Assembly (NCBI GenBank): GCA_020410825.1
Contig: CP084576.1
Coordinates: 186,001-250,000 of the forward strand
Direction of reading: 5' to 3'
DNA: 64,000 nt
DNA from: Candidatus Megaera endosymbiont of Mesostigma viride
GTDB lineage: Bacteria; Pseudomonadota; Alphaproteobacteria; Rickettsiales; Rickettsiaceae
How positions within the stretch are numbered: position 1 is the stretch's first letter; each line of letters begins with the position of its first letter. Made by a program: the position numbers and the translations under genes. Below the pieces are notes generated by a model. The model was not told where the DNA came from and made no database searches. It was given only the letters and a program-made list of their open reading frames with translations. Below are positions 25,083-34,164 of the stretch, piece by piece.

Positions 25083-25111
25083 TATATATGCTTTAAAGAT
25101 GATAGTTCAAG
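25083..25111 (-). promoter_or_regulatory. Heat-shock (RpoH)-like promoter of groESL
   Basis: On the minus strand, CTTGAA (25106-25111), a 17 bp spacer and TATATA (25083-25088), itself preceded by CA, resemble sigma32-type promoters, whose -35 hallmark is CTTGAA. A weak inverted repeat GCTTAG/CTAAGC (25049-25054 and 25067-25072) lies in the leader. It lacks the CIRCE core, so HrcA control is not indicated. Confidence 0.55.
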
Positions 25112-25131
25112 TACTTATAAAAAATAATTTT

Positions 25132-26007
25132 TTAAAATAATTTTTCATATTCGGTTTTATAAAATTCAAGCACTTCATCTAGTAGCAGCGATGTAGTATA
25201 TTTTGCCCTAATTGACTGCAAATAATATCTAACCTTTAGTTTTTGGGATAACATTTCCAAGCTAAGATGTTGTAGCAATTCTGGGATAATGGTTTGGCAA
25301 ATTTCATGATGGCTGCTAGCAAAATTATAGATTGCTCTTAAATTATTATAAGATCCAAATTTTTTATCAAGTTCTGTATTTTCTTTTTGTTTCAGAGATA
25401 ATACGTTATTAACAAAAACAAAATTACTATATTTAGCACATCTCAGCGACATCGACATAGTCTGGCAGTAAATGCTGCTGTCGGCCTTGCCAGTTTTTTC
25501 AAGTAAGTTTCTTTTTACTAAACTTCCAGCCCCTCCAATATTCCTTAACGGTTTGATTTTGTTTAAAAGAATTTGGGTTATCGGTGCTTGAATTAACCTT
25601 GGCTGGATAGATAAATTTTTAGTAAAATTTTTTTCGTTTGCTGCTTCCCCCAGTCTTATACAAGCAACTTCTGCTCCAAATTTCCTACATGAATCGATCA
25701 TTATCATAGTTGATTCCGGATGTAAAATCTCATTACCTTCTACAAAATGAACGTAGTCTCCCGTAGCTAGATTAACAGCTTTATTTACACTTATTGCTGG
25801 CCCTTGAGTTTGCTGAGTAATAATAGTTGTTCTTGGTAAATCATTAACGGCCAATTTGAGAGTAGTTAAAGATTTGTCTTTTGAACCGTCATCAATAATG
25901 ATAAACTCTTTTGTAAAAAAGCCAGTTGTGTTTTTTAGTGATTCTATTAAGTAGGGAATGTTGTTCTCATTATTCTTTAAAAGGACTATATAAGTACATT
26001 TTGGCAT
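25132..26007 (-). CDS. Family 2-like glycosyltransferase
   Basis: A 291-residue protein with a GT-A nucleotide-sugar fold: an N-terminal strand CTYIVLLKNNENNIPYLIES, IIIDDGSKDKS near residues 35-45, and a second conserved region GDYVHFVEGNEILHPE (about 84-99). The position where the metal-binding DxD usually stands reads EGN, so catalysis may be altered or lost. No membrane span. It is divergent from holC, 26 bp away. A role in LPS or surface glycan synthesis is a reasonable guess given kdsA in the window, but the substrate is unknown. Confidence 0.75.
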   Translation of the reverse strand: MPKCTYIVLLKNNENNIPYLIESLKNTTGFFTKEFIIIDDGSKDKSLTTLKLAVNDLPRTTIITQQTQGPAISVNKAVNLATGDYVHFVEGNEILHPESTMIMIDSCRKFGAEVACIRLGEAANEKNFTKNLSIQPRLIQAPITQILLNKIKPLRNIGGAGSLVKRNLLEKTGKADSSIYCQTMSMSLRCAKYSNFVFVNNVLSLKQKENTELDKKFGSYNNLRAIYNFASSHHEICQTIIPELLQHLSLEMLSQKLKVRYYLQSIRAKYTTSLLLDEVLEFYKTEYEKLF

Positions 26008-26033
26008 ATTAAAGTTACTATATTACACAAGAA

Positions 26034-26534
26034 ATGATTAAAATTAGCTGTTATAAAACCACACAAGAAAAACTCTCAAGAGCATTTTGTAATCTTGCAG
26101 AAAAATGCTATCATAGCGCTATTAAGATATTTGTCTATACAAACAGCAAAGAGCAGGCTTTTGAACTGGATACTGTCTTATGGATATATTCTAGGAAACA
26201 ATTTATCCCGCATGGAACTATATACGATACATGGCCGGAAAAACAACCCATTTTAATTGGTCCGGAGTTAAAAAACTTTAATAATTCATCAAGCATGATA
26301 ATAATTAACCCCGATGAAAGTAAAATCTTGTCTGTTCTCTCGGTAAATGCAAATTTTGATGTGAATAAATGTGAACGGTTATTTTTACTGTATGATAACG
26401 TTAATTTGCTATCAAATCAAGATATAGATAACATAATCGTTAAATCATCACTCTCTAATTTTAGACTTGATTTTTACGTACAAAGTGATAATAACGCATG
26501 GCATGTGCAACGTAACGTATTACAGGATAATTGA
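26034..26534 (+). CDS. holC: DNA polymerase III subunit chi
   Basis: Small clamp-loader-associated subunit that links the polymerase to single-strand DNA-binding protein. The 166 residues show the HolC pattern: RAFCNLAEKCYHSAIKIFVY, then FELDTVLWIYSRKQFIPHG and PILIGP. The length is a little above the family's usual 140-150. Similarity is by pattern recognition of a weakly conserved family, so I am fairly rather than fully sure. It is divergent from the glycosyltransferase. Confidence 0.8.
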   Translation: MIKISCYKTTQEKLSRAFCNLAEKCYHSAIKIFVYTNSKEQAFELDTVLWIYSRKQFIPHGTIYDTWPEKQPILIGPELKNFNNSSSMIIINPDESKILSVLSVNANFDVNKCERLFLLYDNVNLLSNQDIDNIIVKSSLSNFRLDFYVQSDNNAWHVQRNVLQDN

Positions 26535-26702
26535 ACTAGGGAATAGCAATAAGGTCACATTATAATTTAAAAAGCCTAGGTTGGTATAATTAGAAAGCAA
26601 ATTAACCTTAGTTAGATTATAATCCCCCATTATAATAGGGTTATGGTAGGGTTTAAATAACAATAGTTATTTAATATTTGTTAAAATAATTTTTTACCGG
26701 TG

Positions 26703-27080
26703 ATGGCAAAAGTTTTAGTAGTTGAAGATAACGAGTTAAACTTAAAGTTATTTTGCGACTTATTAACGATAAAAGATCATGAGGTTATTCTTTCAAAAGA
26801 TGGTTTCAATATATTGGAAATTGTTATTGAGCAGTTACCGGATCTTATATTGATGGATATACAATTAGCTGATGTTTCAGGTTTAGATTTAATAAAAATT
26901 TTAAAAAATAATCCCAAAACAAATAAAATCCCCATTATAGTTATAACTGCATTTGCTATGAAAAATGAAGTAATGAGGATTTCAGAGTCTGGTTGTGATT
27001 TATACCTTTCAAAACCAGTATCTATTGACAATTTCTTTTTTTCTGTGGAAAGGTTTATAAGTAATAATAATACTGTTTAA
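26703..27080 (+). CDS. divK: Single-domain response regulator DivK
   Basis: A 125-residue receiver domain alone, like the alphaproteobacterial cell-cycle regulator DivK. The acidic pocket is E8/D9, the phosphoacceptor is D52 within LILMDIQL, and T82 and K104 complete the switch. A GTG at 26700 just before the ATG would add one residue. The stop is five bases before pleD, so the two are cotranscribed, as in many alphaproteobacteria. In Caulobacter, DivK is phosphorylated by DivJ and PleC; those kinases are not in this window. Confidence 0.9.
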   Translation: MAKVLVVEDNELNLKLFCDLLTIKDHEVILSKDGFNILEIVIEQLPDLILMDIQLADVSGLDLIKILKNNPKTNKIPIIVITAFAMKNEVMRISESGCDLYLSKPVSIDNFFFSVERFISNNNTV

Positions 27081-27085
27081 ATATC

Positions 27086-28444
27086 ATGACTGCCACAATA
27101 TTAGTAGTAGACGATTTAGAACCTAATGTTAAATTATTAGAAGCTAAATTATTGGCAGAATATTATACTGTATTTACTGCAAGCAATGGGGTTGCAGCAC
27201 TTGAAATGTTAGCTCAAAACAGGATAGATATCGTTTTGCTAGATGTAATGATGCCGGGAATGGACGGCTTTGAAACATGTAGAAAGATTAAACAAAACCC
27301 CGAAACAACTCATATACCTGTAGTTATGGTTACTGCTCTCTCCGATATTGAGGATAGAGTAAAAGGACTCGAGGCAGGAGCAGATGAGTTCCTTACCAAA
27401 CCAATCAATGATACTGCGCTTTTTGTTAGGGTAAAATCTTTGGCTCGAATGAAAACTGTAATCGATGAATTAAAGCTTAGGAATAATATTAACGCTGAAC
27501 TTGGGGCTACTGTTGTCGAACTGAAAGATGATTTTTCCGAGAGTAAAATATTGTTACTTGATGATGATTTGGTTCAGGCAAAGAATATTAAAGATAATCT
27601 TTCTGAAATTTCCAGTCAAGTTAAGGTTTTAACATCGCCAAATGAAGTTGATAGTCTGGGTGCATTTATCCCCGATATTGTAATTATAAGCTGTCAAATA
27701 AGTACTGCTGATCCCCTTCGAGTTGCTGTAATGCTTCGTACAAAACCAGTTTTAAAACATTCAGCAGTTATGATGCTTGCTGAAGAAGAAGATATAGCGA
27801 TAGTTATTAAAGGTATGGAGCTCGGGGTTAACGATTATTTTATGTACCCTGTTGATAAAAGTGAATTAAAAGCAAGAGTTAAAACTCAACTTAGAAGAAA
27901 ACGTTATCAAGATGATTTACGTGCAGAGCTGGAAGAAAGTGTTGATCTGTCAACAAAAGACGGCTTAACTGGCGTATTTAACAGAAGGTATTTTGATATT
28001 CATGTCAGGCAAATAGTGGAGAAGAGCAAAGAAACCAATAAACCAGTTTGTATTATGATGTTTGATGTAGATCACTTTAAACAAGTTAATGATACTTACG
28101 GTCATCCCGCTGGTGATGCTGTTCTAAAAACCTTAGCATCTACCTTAAAATCTTCCTTTAGGATTACAGATCTAATAGCAAGATATGGAGGGGAAGAATT
28201 TATAGTCCTACTAAATAATATTGATCTACAAAACTGCCTTCCAGTAGCTGAAAAAACACGTAGTCTAATAGAAGGAACAGAATTTACCATTCCAGCGCAG
28301 GTAAGTGTTATACATAAAACAATTTCCATAGGTGTAGCCGAATATCATCAAGGTGATACTGTAGAGGAATTTATTAGTAAAGCTGACAAGGCGTTATACG
28401 AAGCAAAAGAAACAGGAAGAAATAAAGTAGTTGCGAGTAAGTGA
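27086..28444 (+). CDS. pleD: PleD-type response regulator/diguanylate cyclase
   Basis: Makes c-di-GMP when phosphorylated. The domain order is REC1 (1-120, phosphoacceptor D53, K105), REC2 (about 153-270) and GGDEF (about 285-452). REC2 is degenerate: the aspartate position is S202 and the conserved lysine is replaced by Y254, in keeping with its role as a dimerisation adaptor in PleD. The active site is GGEEF (368-372), and the inhibitory site R359-x-x-D362 lies five residues before it, so product feedback should work. It follows divK by five bases. Confidence 0.95.
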   Translation: MTATILVVDDLEPNVKLLEAKLLAEYYTVFTASNGVAALEMLAQNRIDIVLLDVMMPGMDGFETCRKIKQNPETTHIPVVMVTALSDIEDRVKGLEAGADEFLTKPINDTALFVRVKSLARMKTVIDELKLRNNINAELGATVVELKDDFSESKILLLDDDLVQAKNIKDNLSEISSQVKVLTSPNEVDSLGAFIPDIVIISCQISTADPLRVAVMLRTKPVLKHSAVMMLAEEEDIAIVIKGMELGVNDYFMYPVDKSELKARVKTQLRRKRYQDDLRAELEESVDLSTKDGLTGVFNRRYFDIHVRQIVEKSKETNKPVCIMMFDVDHFKQVNDTYGHPAGDAVLKTLASTLKSSFRITDLIARYGGEEFIVLLNNIDLQNCLPVAEKTRSLIEGTEFTIPAQVSVIHKTISIGVAEYHQGDTVEEFISKADKALYEAKETGRNKVVASK

Positions 28445-28623
28445 GCTTTCCTGTATGTATCTTTTTTTAATATGTAAATTTCGTCTAAGAGGAAATACAG
28501 AAACCGATACAGCAGTTTATAATTTTCAGCTTTTAAATTATTTTTAGAATAACTTAATTATAATATGTTTACTTATTCTTCTTATTGCTCATCTAATTAA
28601 TCTAAACCTAAAAATATTTTATA

Positions 28624-30153
28624 ATGTTATTAAAATCTGGAATTATTGTTGCTTTTTTTACCATGCTTTCCAGAATTTTCGGCTTAGCCAGGGAGTTATT
28701 TATTGCGGCAACTTTTGGATCAAGTGCTATTGCAGATTGCGTGAATGTTGCTTTTAAATTCCCTAATTTATTTAGGAGAATTTTCGGGGAGGGCGCTTTA
28801 TCGATAGTTTTTATTCCTATTTTTAGTCAAAAATTACTAGAATCTAGAGAGTCAGCGCGCAAGTTTAGCGGGGAAGTATTAACCCTATTACCCGTTGTAC
28901 TTATTCTATTAACTCTTATAATGCAGGCAGCAATGCCATACCTTATGGCTATAATCGCTCCTGGTTTTTATGAAGTATCGGAAAAGTATGAGCTGGCAGT
29001 TTTACTGTGCAGGATAACAACTCCTTATTTAGTCTTTATATCAATTACTGCGATATTAGGCGGTATGTTAAATTCGGTTAAAAACTTTGCTGCTTTTGCT
29101 TTTACTCCAGTAATTATGAATGTGTGTGTTATATTATTTACTTATTTTTTTGAGGGTAAATTAACAGCTCATTTTGCCATATCTTATTCGCTAATTCTGG
29201 CAGGGGTTTTACAAGTCGCTTTTATGTGGTTTTATGTATCTAAAGCAAGATTAACCTTTTCTCCGTCTCTTAACTTTTGTAATGATCCTGATGTAACAAA
29301 ATTGCTTAAAAATATGGGACCTGCCGCTATGAGTTCTGGTGCTCAGCAGGTTAATTTATTCGTATCACAATCTATTGCCAGTTTTATTCCTGGTGCTGTT
29401 TCAATCTTATCTTATGCTGAAAGGTTATATCAGCTTCCCCTTGCTATTATCGGTGTAACTTTTGGCACTATTTTATTGCCGGAACTCTCCCAAATTTATC
29501 AAAAGAAAGATATTACAAGTGCTAATAATTTACAAAATAATGCAATAATTATATCTCTTGTCCTTTCTGTTCCAGCTACAATAGGGTTGTTTGTGTTAGC
29601 AAATCCTATTATTCATTTAATATACGAGAGAGGGGTTTTTGTTTCCGAGGATACGATTAAAACAGCAAATGCACTTGCTGCATTTTCGCTAGGGTTACCG
29701 GCTTTTGTAATAGCAAAAATATTAACGCCTATTTTTTATGCTCATGGAGATACTAAAACTCCTATGCGTATTACTATTTATTCTTTGCTTGTTAATACAT
29801 TTCTTAATATAGTGTTAATGATTCCGTTTGGCCATGTAGGCATTGCTATGGGTTCTAGTATTGCTGCTTGGTATAATGTTGGATTATTGAATAAATATGC
29901 AGAAAATTGTGGAGATTTTAAAATTTTTACTAAGACTAAACACTGTATTTACAAAATAGGAGTAAGTGCTTTTGTGATGATGTTAGTGTTATTTCTTTCT
30001 AATTATTTTTGCCAAGATTTATATTATTCTGACAATTTGTTTATCAAAACTTTAGCATTGTTTTTTACTATTTTTATAGCTGGTATGGTTTACATGCTAA
30101 TATTGTACTTTTTTAAACTACACTTAATTTTCATGAAAAAAGCTCATGGGTAA
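28624..30153 (+). CDS. murJ: Lipid II flippase MurJ
   Basis: Moves lipid-linked peptidoglycan precursor across the inner membrane (MOP superfamily). It has 509 residues and about 14 hydrophobic helices. The N-terminal sequence SRIFGLARELFIAATFG and the RRIFGEGALSIVFIPIFSQ loop are diagnostic. It implies that the organism still builds at least a minimal cell wall, in line with ftsL, mraZ and rsmH in this window. The last eight bases overlap the traX-like gene, suggesting translational coupling. Confidence 0.96.
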   Translation: MLLKSGIIVAFFTMLSRIFGLARELFIAATFGSSAIADCVNVAFKFPNLFRRIFGEGALSIVFIPIFSQKLLESRESARKFSGEVLTLLPVVLILLTLIMQAAMPYLMAIIAPGFYEVSEKYELAVLLCRITTPYLVFISITAILGGMLNSVKNFAAFAFTPVIMNVCVILFTYFFEGKLTAHFAISYSLILAGVLQVAFMWFYVSKARLTFSPSLNFCNDPDVTKLLKNMGPAAMSSGAQQVNLFVSQSIASFIPGAVSILSYAERLYQLPLAIIGVTFGTILLPELSQIYQKKDITSANNLQNNAIIISLVLSVPATIGLFVLANPIIHLIYERGVFVSEDTIKTANALAAFSLGLPAFVIAKILTPIFYAHGDTKTPMRITIYSLLVNTFLNIVLMIPFGHVGIAMGSSIAAWYNVGLLNKYAENCGDFKIFTKTKHCIYKIGVSAFVMMLVLFLSNYFCQDLYYSDNLFIKTLALFFTIFIAGMVYMLILYFFKLHLIFMKKAHG

Positions 30154-30847
30154 GCAAACAAATTATCAAGATTTGCTGAAGCTAGGAGCAATAGTTACAA
30201 TGGTTGTAGATCATTTAGGGGGGTATTTTTTTCCTGAAATGATGGCATTAAGGGTGGTAGGTAGGTACGCTATGCCCATATTCGGGTTTTTTGTGGGTTA
30301 TAACTTTAAAAATTCAGTAAATTTTTACATACTGTTTTATGGAGTGATATTATACTTAGTATCTACAATTTTTATAATTGAATCTTTTTTTCCTGCAAAT
30401 ATTTTAATCTCTCTTTTTTTAGGACAACTTTACCTTTCTTTTTTTTATAAGCAGTTTCACAGTTTAACAAAAGGATGGTTGCATTTTATCATTCTGGTTA
30501 TTTTATCTCCTTTTGCCTCGTATCTTTTTGATTATGGTTCATTAGTTATAGGAATAATTATTATAGGTTATATGGTTAAGGCAAAATCTATAGATCTCAA
30601 AATTGCTGCTTTTGTTATTGCTTATGTTTCTTTATTACATACAGTAGTTAATTTTTCTGATTTAAGTAAGGCCAATTTATTGTTTTGTGGTGTGGTTGCA
30701 ATAATGGTGTATTTATCGTTATCTTATGGCAATTTTGAAAAAAAGGTTGCGCTTAATATAAGGCCTATAACACGTCATGCGTTACTGATTTATTGCCTCC
30801 ATATATTAATTATCGAATTTATCTGGAGATATTATTATGTTGGCTAA
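30146..30847 (+). CDS. TraX-family membrane protein
   Basis: A 233-residue protein with seven or eight predicted membrane helices. It begins LLKLGAIVTMVVDHLGGYFF, and GRYAMPIFGFFVGYNF follows; both are characteristic of the TraX family. F-plasmid TraX acetylates pilin, but chromosomal homologues are widespread and belong to acyltransferase-like membrane proteins with other substrates. Overlap with murJ by eight bases points to a shared transcript and perhaps an envelope role. I see no other conjugation genes nearby, so a transfer function is unlikely. Confidence 0.8.
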   Translation: MGKQTNYQDLLKLGAIVTMVVDHLGGYFFPEMMALRVVGRYAMPIFGFFVGYNFKNSVNFYILFYGVILYLVSTIFIIESFFPANILISLFLGQLYLSFFYKQFHSLTKGWLHFIILVILSPFASYLFDYGSLVIGIIIIGYMVKAKSIDLKIAAFVIAYVSLLHTVVNFSDLSKANLLFCGVVAIMVYLSLSYGNFEKKVALNIRPITRHALLIYCLHILIIEFIWRYYYVG

Positions 30848-30930
30848 TTTATTCTTGACTAATTGAGAATTCTAACTATATTTTACAAAGATATTTATAC
30901 GAAAATTATTTTTAATAAGGTTTCTAGGTT

Positions 30931-31104
30931 GTGTCTAAAAAAAGGAATAAAAATCTTTTGGTTAAGCTGGTTAGCACTGCTGGTACAGGGTATTTTTTAG
31001 TGAAAAAACGTAATCCCAAAACCGTAACAGAAAAACTTGCTTTTAAAAAATATGATCCAAAAGTTCGTAAGCACGTAGAGTTTAAAGAAGAAAAAATTAA
31101 ATAA
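30931..31104 (+). CDS. rpmG: 50S ribosomal protein L33
   Basis: Small ribosomal protein of 57 residues, starting at a GTG. The translated sequence begins [20 protein letters not shown] and continues YFLVKKRNP, the typical L33 signature, then LAFKKYDP and a basic C-terminal tail. It lacks the zinc cysteines, so it is the zinc-independent form. It lies 12 bp upstream of rpsP. Confidence 0.95.
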   Translation: MSKKRNKNLLVKLVSTAGTGYFLVKKRNPKTVTEKLAFKKYDPKVRKHVEFKEEKIK

Positions 31105-31116
31105 ATTAATGAAGTT

Positions 31117-31458
31117 ATGGCAGTTAAAATTCGTTTAGCTAGAGGCGGAGCAAAAAAAGTTCCTTATTATAGAGTAGTAGTTGCTGATGCCCGTGCTCCA
31201 AGAGACGGCGATTTTATTGAAAAAGTCGGTACCTATAACCCTCTTCTAAAAAAAGATGATGAGAATCGAGTAACTTTTAAGAAAGATCGCATAGAATATT
31301 GGCTGGGGCAAGGAGCGCAACCTACCGAGCGTGTTATTAAATTTATTCAGGCTGCCGGTATTAAACTTCCTGCTTCTATTGAAAAGAAAGTAGCTGCAAA
31401 AGTTAAGGGGCAGGTTAAAAAGCCTTCTAAAAAAGAGCTAAAGAATACTGCAAGCTAA
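31117..31458 (+). CDS. rpsP: 30S ribosomal protein S16
   Basis: Small-subunit assembly protein. The 113 residues begin [19 protein letters not shown], and [15 protein letters not shown] follows, both conserved. A lysine-rich tail extends it beyond the E. coli length of 82, as in other alphaproteobacteria. It directly follows rpmG. The rimM-trmD-rplS genes that often follow rpsP are absent; tRNA-Thr comes next. Confidence 0.97.
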   Translation: MAVKIRLARGGAKKVPYYRVVVADARAPRDGDFIEKVGTYNPLLKKDDENRVTFKKDRIEYWLGQGAQPTERVIKFIQAAGIKLPASIEKKVAAKVKGQVKKPSKKELKNTAS

Positions 31459-31637
31459 CATTCCATAATTAGAGTTAAAATTTAGCGAGTTTAACATAAT
31501 TATTATAGTGGTAGAAGTTGCAATATTTTCTAGGCGGTTTTCTTATATTATATTGGTAACTTCTGTTTTTACCTGAAGGTTACCTAGTAAGTCTTGAAAA
31601 GTTTGATTTTTGAGGTAATATTTCATATTAATACTTA

Positions 31638-31712
31638 GCCGGATTAGCTCAGTGGTAGAGCAACCGCCTTGTAAGCGGTCGGTCGTCAGTTCGAATCCGA
31701 CATCCGGCACCA
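31638..31712 (+). tRNA. trnT: tRNA-Thr (TGT anticodon)
   Basis: A full cloverleaf can be drawn. The acceptor GCCGGAT (31638-31644) pairs with ATCCGGC (31702-31708), the anticodon stem ACCGC/GCGGT encloses the loop CTTGTAA, and the T-loop is TTCGAAT. The anticodon TGT is at 31670-31672. CCA-3' is encoded. Confidence 0.97.
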
Positions 31713-31973
31713 CCTTTATTAAGATCAGTGTTTTAGTAGATTTTAATGGGTGACTTAAGTGGATTTATATCTGTTATAAAGATAACGATAGAAAGAAAAT
31801 ATCTAGGGACATTTTTAAATTGATTTTTTATTGGTTGCTATCAATTTTAACTTTTCTCTTAAAATTATTATTGATTGAAGAAAAACCTACACCTTTGTAT
31901 ATTTTGCTAAATACATTATCTTCTACGCATAATCTAAGCTTATAAATGATAGAAACTGGCCCTTACTATAAAT

Positions 31974-33158
31974 TTATACAATTTCAACCGAACTATTAAC
32001 AGTAACTTGTTCTCCTATTGAATCAACAGATATTTCTTCATCTTGGACATTAGTATGCATGGAAACCATCTCGATCATTTTTGGTTTTGGCTCGTGATCA
32101 TTTGCTGAAAAACAACAACTTAATTTATATTTTATTTGTTCTAACCAGGACTTTTTTTCTGCGACTTCTAAAGGTTTTTTTATTGTATGCTCTACTTTAA
32201 TTCTTGCTTTCACTGCTTCTACTTGTCTTAATCTTTGCGTTTCTTGTGTTATTACTTCTGCTGTTCTAGTTATTCCAATTACTAATTCTTCCAGTTCTTC
32301 TAATTTTTCCAATCCTGGTATCACTCCATTTTCTAAAGCTACTTTTTGTAGTCCCAGTTGTTTTTTTGCTTCTCGCACAAGCAGATGTTCTTTGAAAAAA
32401 AATCCTCCTGGTAATAACTTTGTAGCTTGTTTATTTGCTAATTCTAATGACACTACTCCTTCTTTTAGTTTATCTAATACTTCAGTTAGCCGTAGTTTTT
32501 CTAATTGTTTCTTATGCTCTAACTGAATTAGAACCTCTCTTACTTGTTGTTCCTGATATTCCTTAAACTTTTGAAGCTGTTTTTGCCTCTCTTCTTCCCG
32601 TTTTTGCCTTTCTACTCTTGCTAAAACGTCAGCATTATATTTATCATAATATTCCTTCAGCTTTTGCTGCTTTACTCTTTCCTCTTCCTCCTCCCGAGCT
32701 ATCCTCTCGCGTTCAAGCCTGGCCTCTTCCTCCTTGCGAGCTAACCTTTGCTCTAGCTCCAGCCTTTGTCTCTCTTCCTCCTCTAAAGGCGGCTCTAGTT
32801 CCTGTACGTGCCTTTCCTCTACTACCTCTAAATCCAGGTTTCCCACTCCTACGCGCTGCTCCTCAAGTTCTCCAAGGTCCTCTGCGTCCAGTAGTTGCCT
32901 ATCATCCTCTTCTTCTAAATGCGGCTCTATATACTCCACCGCAACTTCTTCGCGCAACTCCAGCCTTTGTCTCTCTTCCTCCTCTAAATGCGGCTCTAGT
33001 TCCTGTACGTGCCTTTCCTCTACTACCTCTAAATCCAGGTTTCCCACTCCTACGCGCTGCTCCTCAAGTCCTCCAAGGTCCTCTGCGTCCAGTAGTTGCC
33101 TATCATCCTCTTCTTCTAAATGCGGCTCTATATACTCCACCGCAGGTTCTTCGCGCAA
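31974..33158 (-). CDS. Tandem-repeat protein, C-terminal piece after frameshift
   Basis: Continuation of the repeat protein at 33103-34818 after a single-base insertion at 33221-33223. The first codon given here is a TTG inside the repeat, so it is probably not a real start. This part holds the last one and a half repeats. A long charged coiled coil follows (rich in E, K, R and Q, with ARLERERIAREEEEERVKQQ), then a less charged region, KKQLGLQKVALENGVIPGLE, and a tail with two adjacent cysteines, KLSCCFSANDHEPK. No membrane span or domain is recognised. The intact protein would have about 947 residues. Function unknown. Confidence 0.6.
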   Translation of the reverse strand: MREEPAVEYIEPHLEEEDDRQLLDAEDLGGLEEQRVGVGNLDLEVVEERHVQELEPHLEEEERQRLELREEVAVEYIEPHLEEEDDRQLLDAEDLGELEEQRVGVGNLDLEVVEERHVQELEPPLEEEERQRLELEQRLARKEEEARLERERIAREEEEERVKQQKLKEYYDKYNADVLARVERQKREEERQKQLQKFKEYQEQQVREVLIQLEHKKQLEKLRLTEVLDKLKEGVVSLELANKQATKLLPGGFFFKEHLLVREAKKQLGLQKVALENGVIPGLEKLEELEELVIGITRTAEVITQETQRLRQVEAVKARIKVEHTIKKPLEVAEKKSWLEQIKYKLSCCFSANDHEPKPKMIEMVSMHTNVQDEEISVDSIGEQVTVNSSVEIV

Positions 33159-34164
33159 CTCCAGCCTTTGTCTCTCTTCCTCCTCTAAAGGCGGCTCTAG
33201 TTCCTGTACGTGCCTTTCCTCCCACTACCTCTAAATCCAGGTTTCCCACTCCTACGCGCTGCTCCTCAAGTCCTCCAAGGTCCTCTGCGTCCAGTAGTTG
33301 CCTATCATCCTCTTCTTCTAAATGCGGCTCTATATACTCCACCGCAAGTTCTTCGCGCAACTCCAGCCTTTGTCTCTCTTCCTCCTCTAAATGCGGCTCT
33401 AGTTCCTGTACGTGCCTTTCCTCTACTACCTCTAAATCCAGGTTTCCCACTCCTACGCGCTGCTCCTCAAGTCCTCCAAGGTCCTCTGCGTCCAGTAGTT
33501 GCCTATCATCCTCTTCTTCTAAATGCGGCTCTATATACTCCACCGCAGGTTCTTCGCGCAACTCCAGCCTTTGTCTCTCTTCCTCCTCTAAAGGCGGCTC
33601 TAGTTCCTGTACGTGCCTTTCCTCCACTACCTCTAAATCCAGGTTTCCCACTCCTACGCGCTGCTCCTCAAGTTCTCCAAGGTCCTCTGCGTCCAGTAGT
33701 TGCCTATCATCCTCTTCTTCTAAATGCGGCTCTAGTTCCTGTACGTGCCTTTCCTCTACTACCTCTAAATCCAGGTTTCCCACTCCTACGCGCTGCTCCT
33801 CAAGTCCTCTAAGGTCCTCTGCGTCCAGTAGTTGCCTATCATCCTCTTCTTCTAAATGCGGCTCTAGTTCCTGCACGTGCCTTTCCTCTGCTACCTCTAA
33901 ATCCAGGTTTCCCACTCCTACGCGCTGCTCCTCAAGTTCTCCAAGGTCCTCTGCGTCCAGTAGTTGCCTATCATCCTCTTCTTCTAAATGCGGCTCTATA
34001 TACTCCACCGCAGGTTCTTCGCGCAACTCCAGCCTTTGTCTCTCTTCCTCCTCTAAAGGCGGCTCTAGTTCCTGCACGTGCCTTTCCTCTGCTACCTCTA
34101 AATCCAGGTTTCCCACTCCTACGCGCTGCTCCTCAAGTCCTCCAAGGTCCTCTGCGTCCAGTAG
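32757..34164 (-). repeat. Acidic tandem-repeat array, units of 201 and 132 bp
   Basis: Eight copies in the coding direction, all multiples of three apart from one insertion: five long units (67 codons), two short units (44 codons lacking the ERQRLELREE-x-AVEYIEPHL section) and a last partial copy. Each starts LLDAEDL. Copies differ at only a few positions, so the array has expanded or been homogenised recently. It is visibly richer in G+C than its surroundings, and the coding strand is very purine-rich. Confidence 0.85.

Noticed and set aside
30146..30847. TraX-like gene as part of a conjugation system
   Set aside because: No tra, relaxase or type IV secretion genes nearby. TraX-family proteins are common on chromosomes without conjugation.
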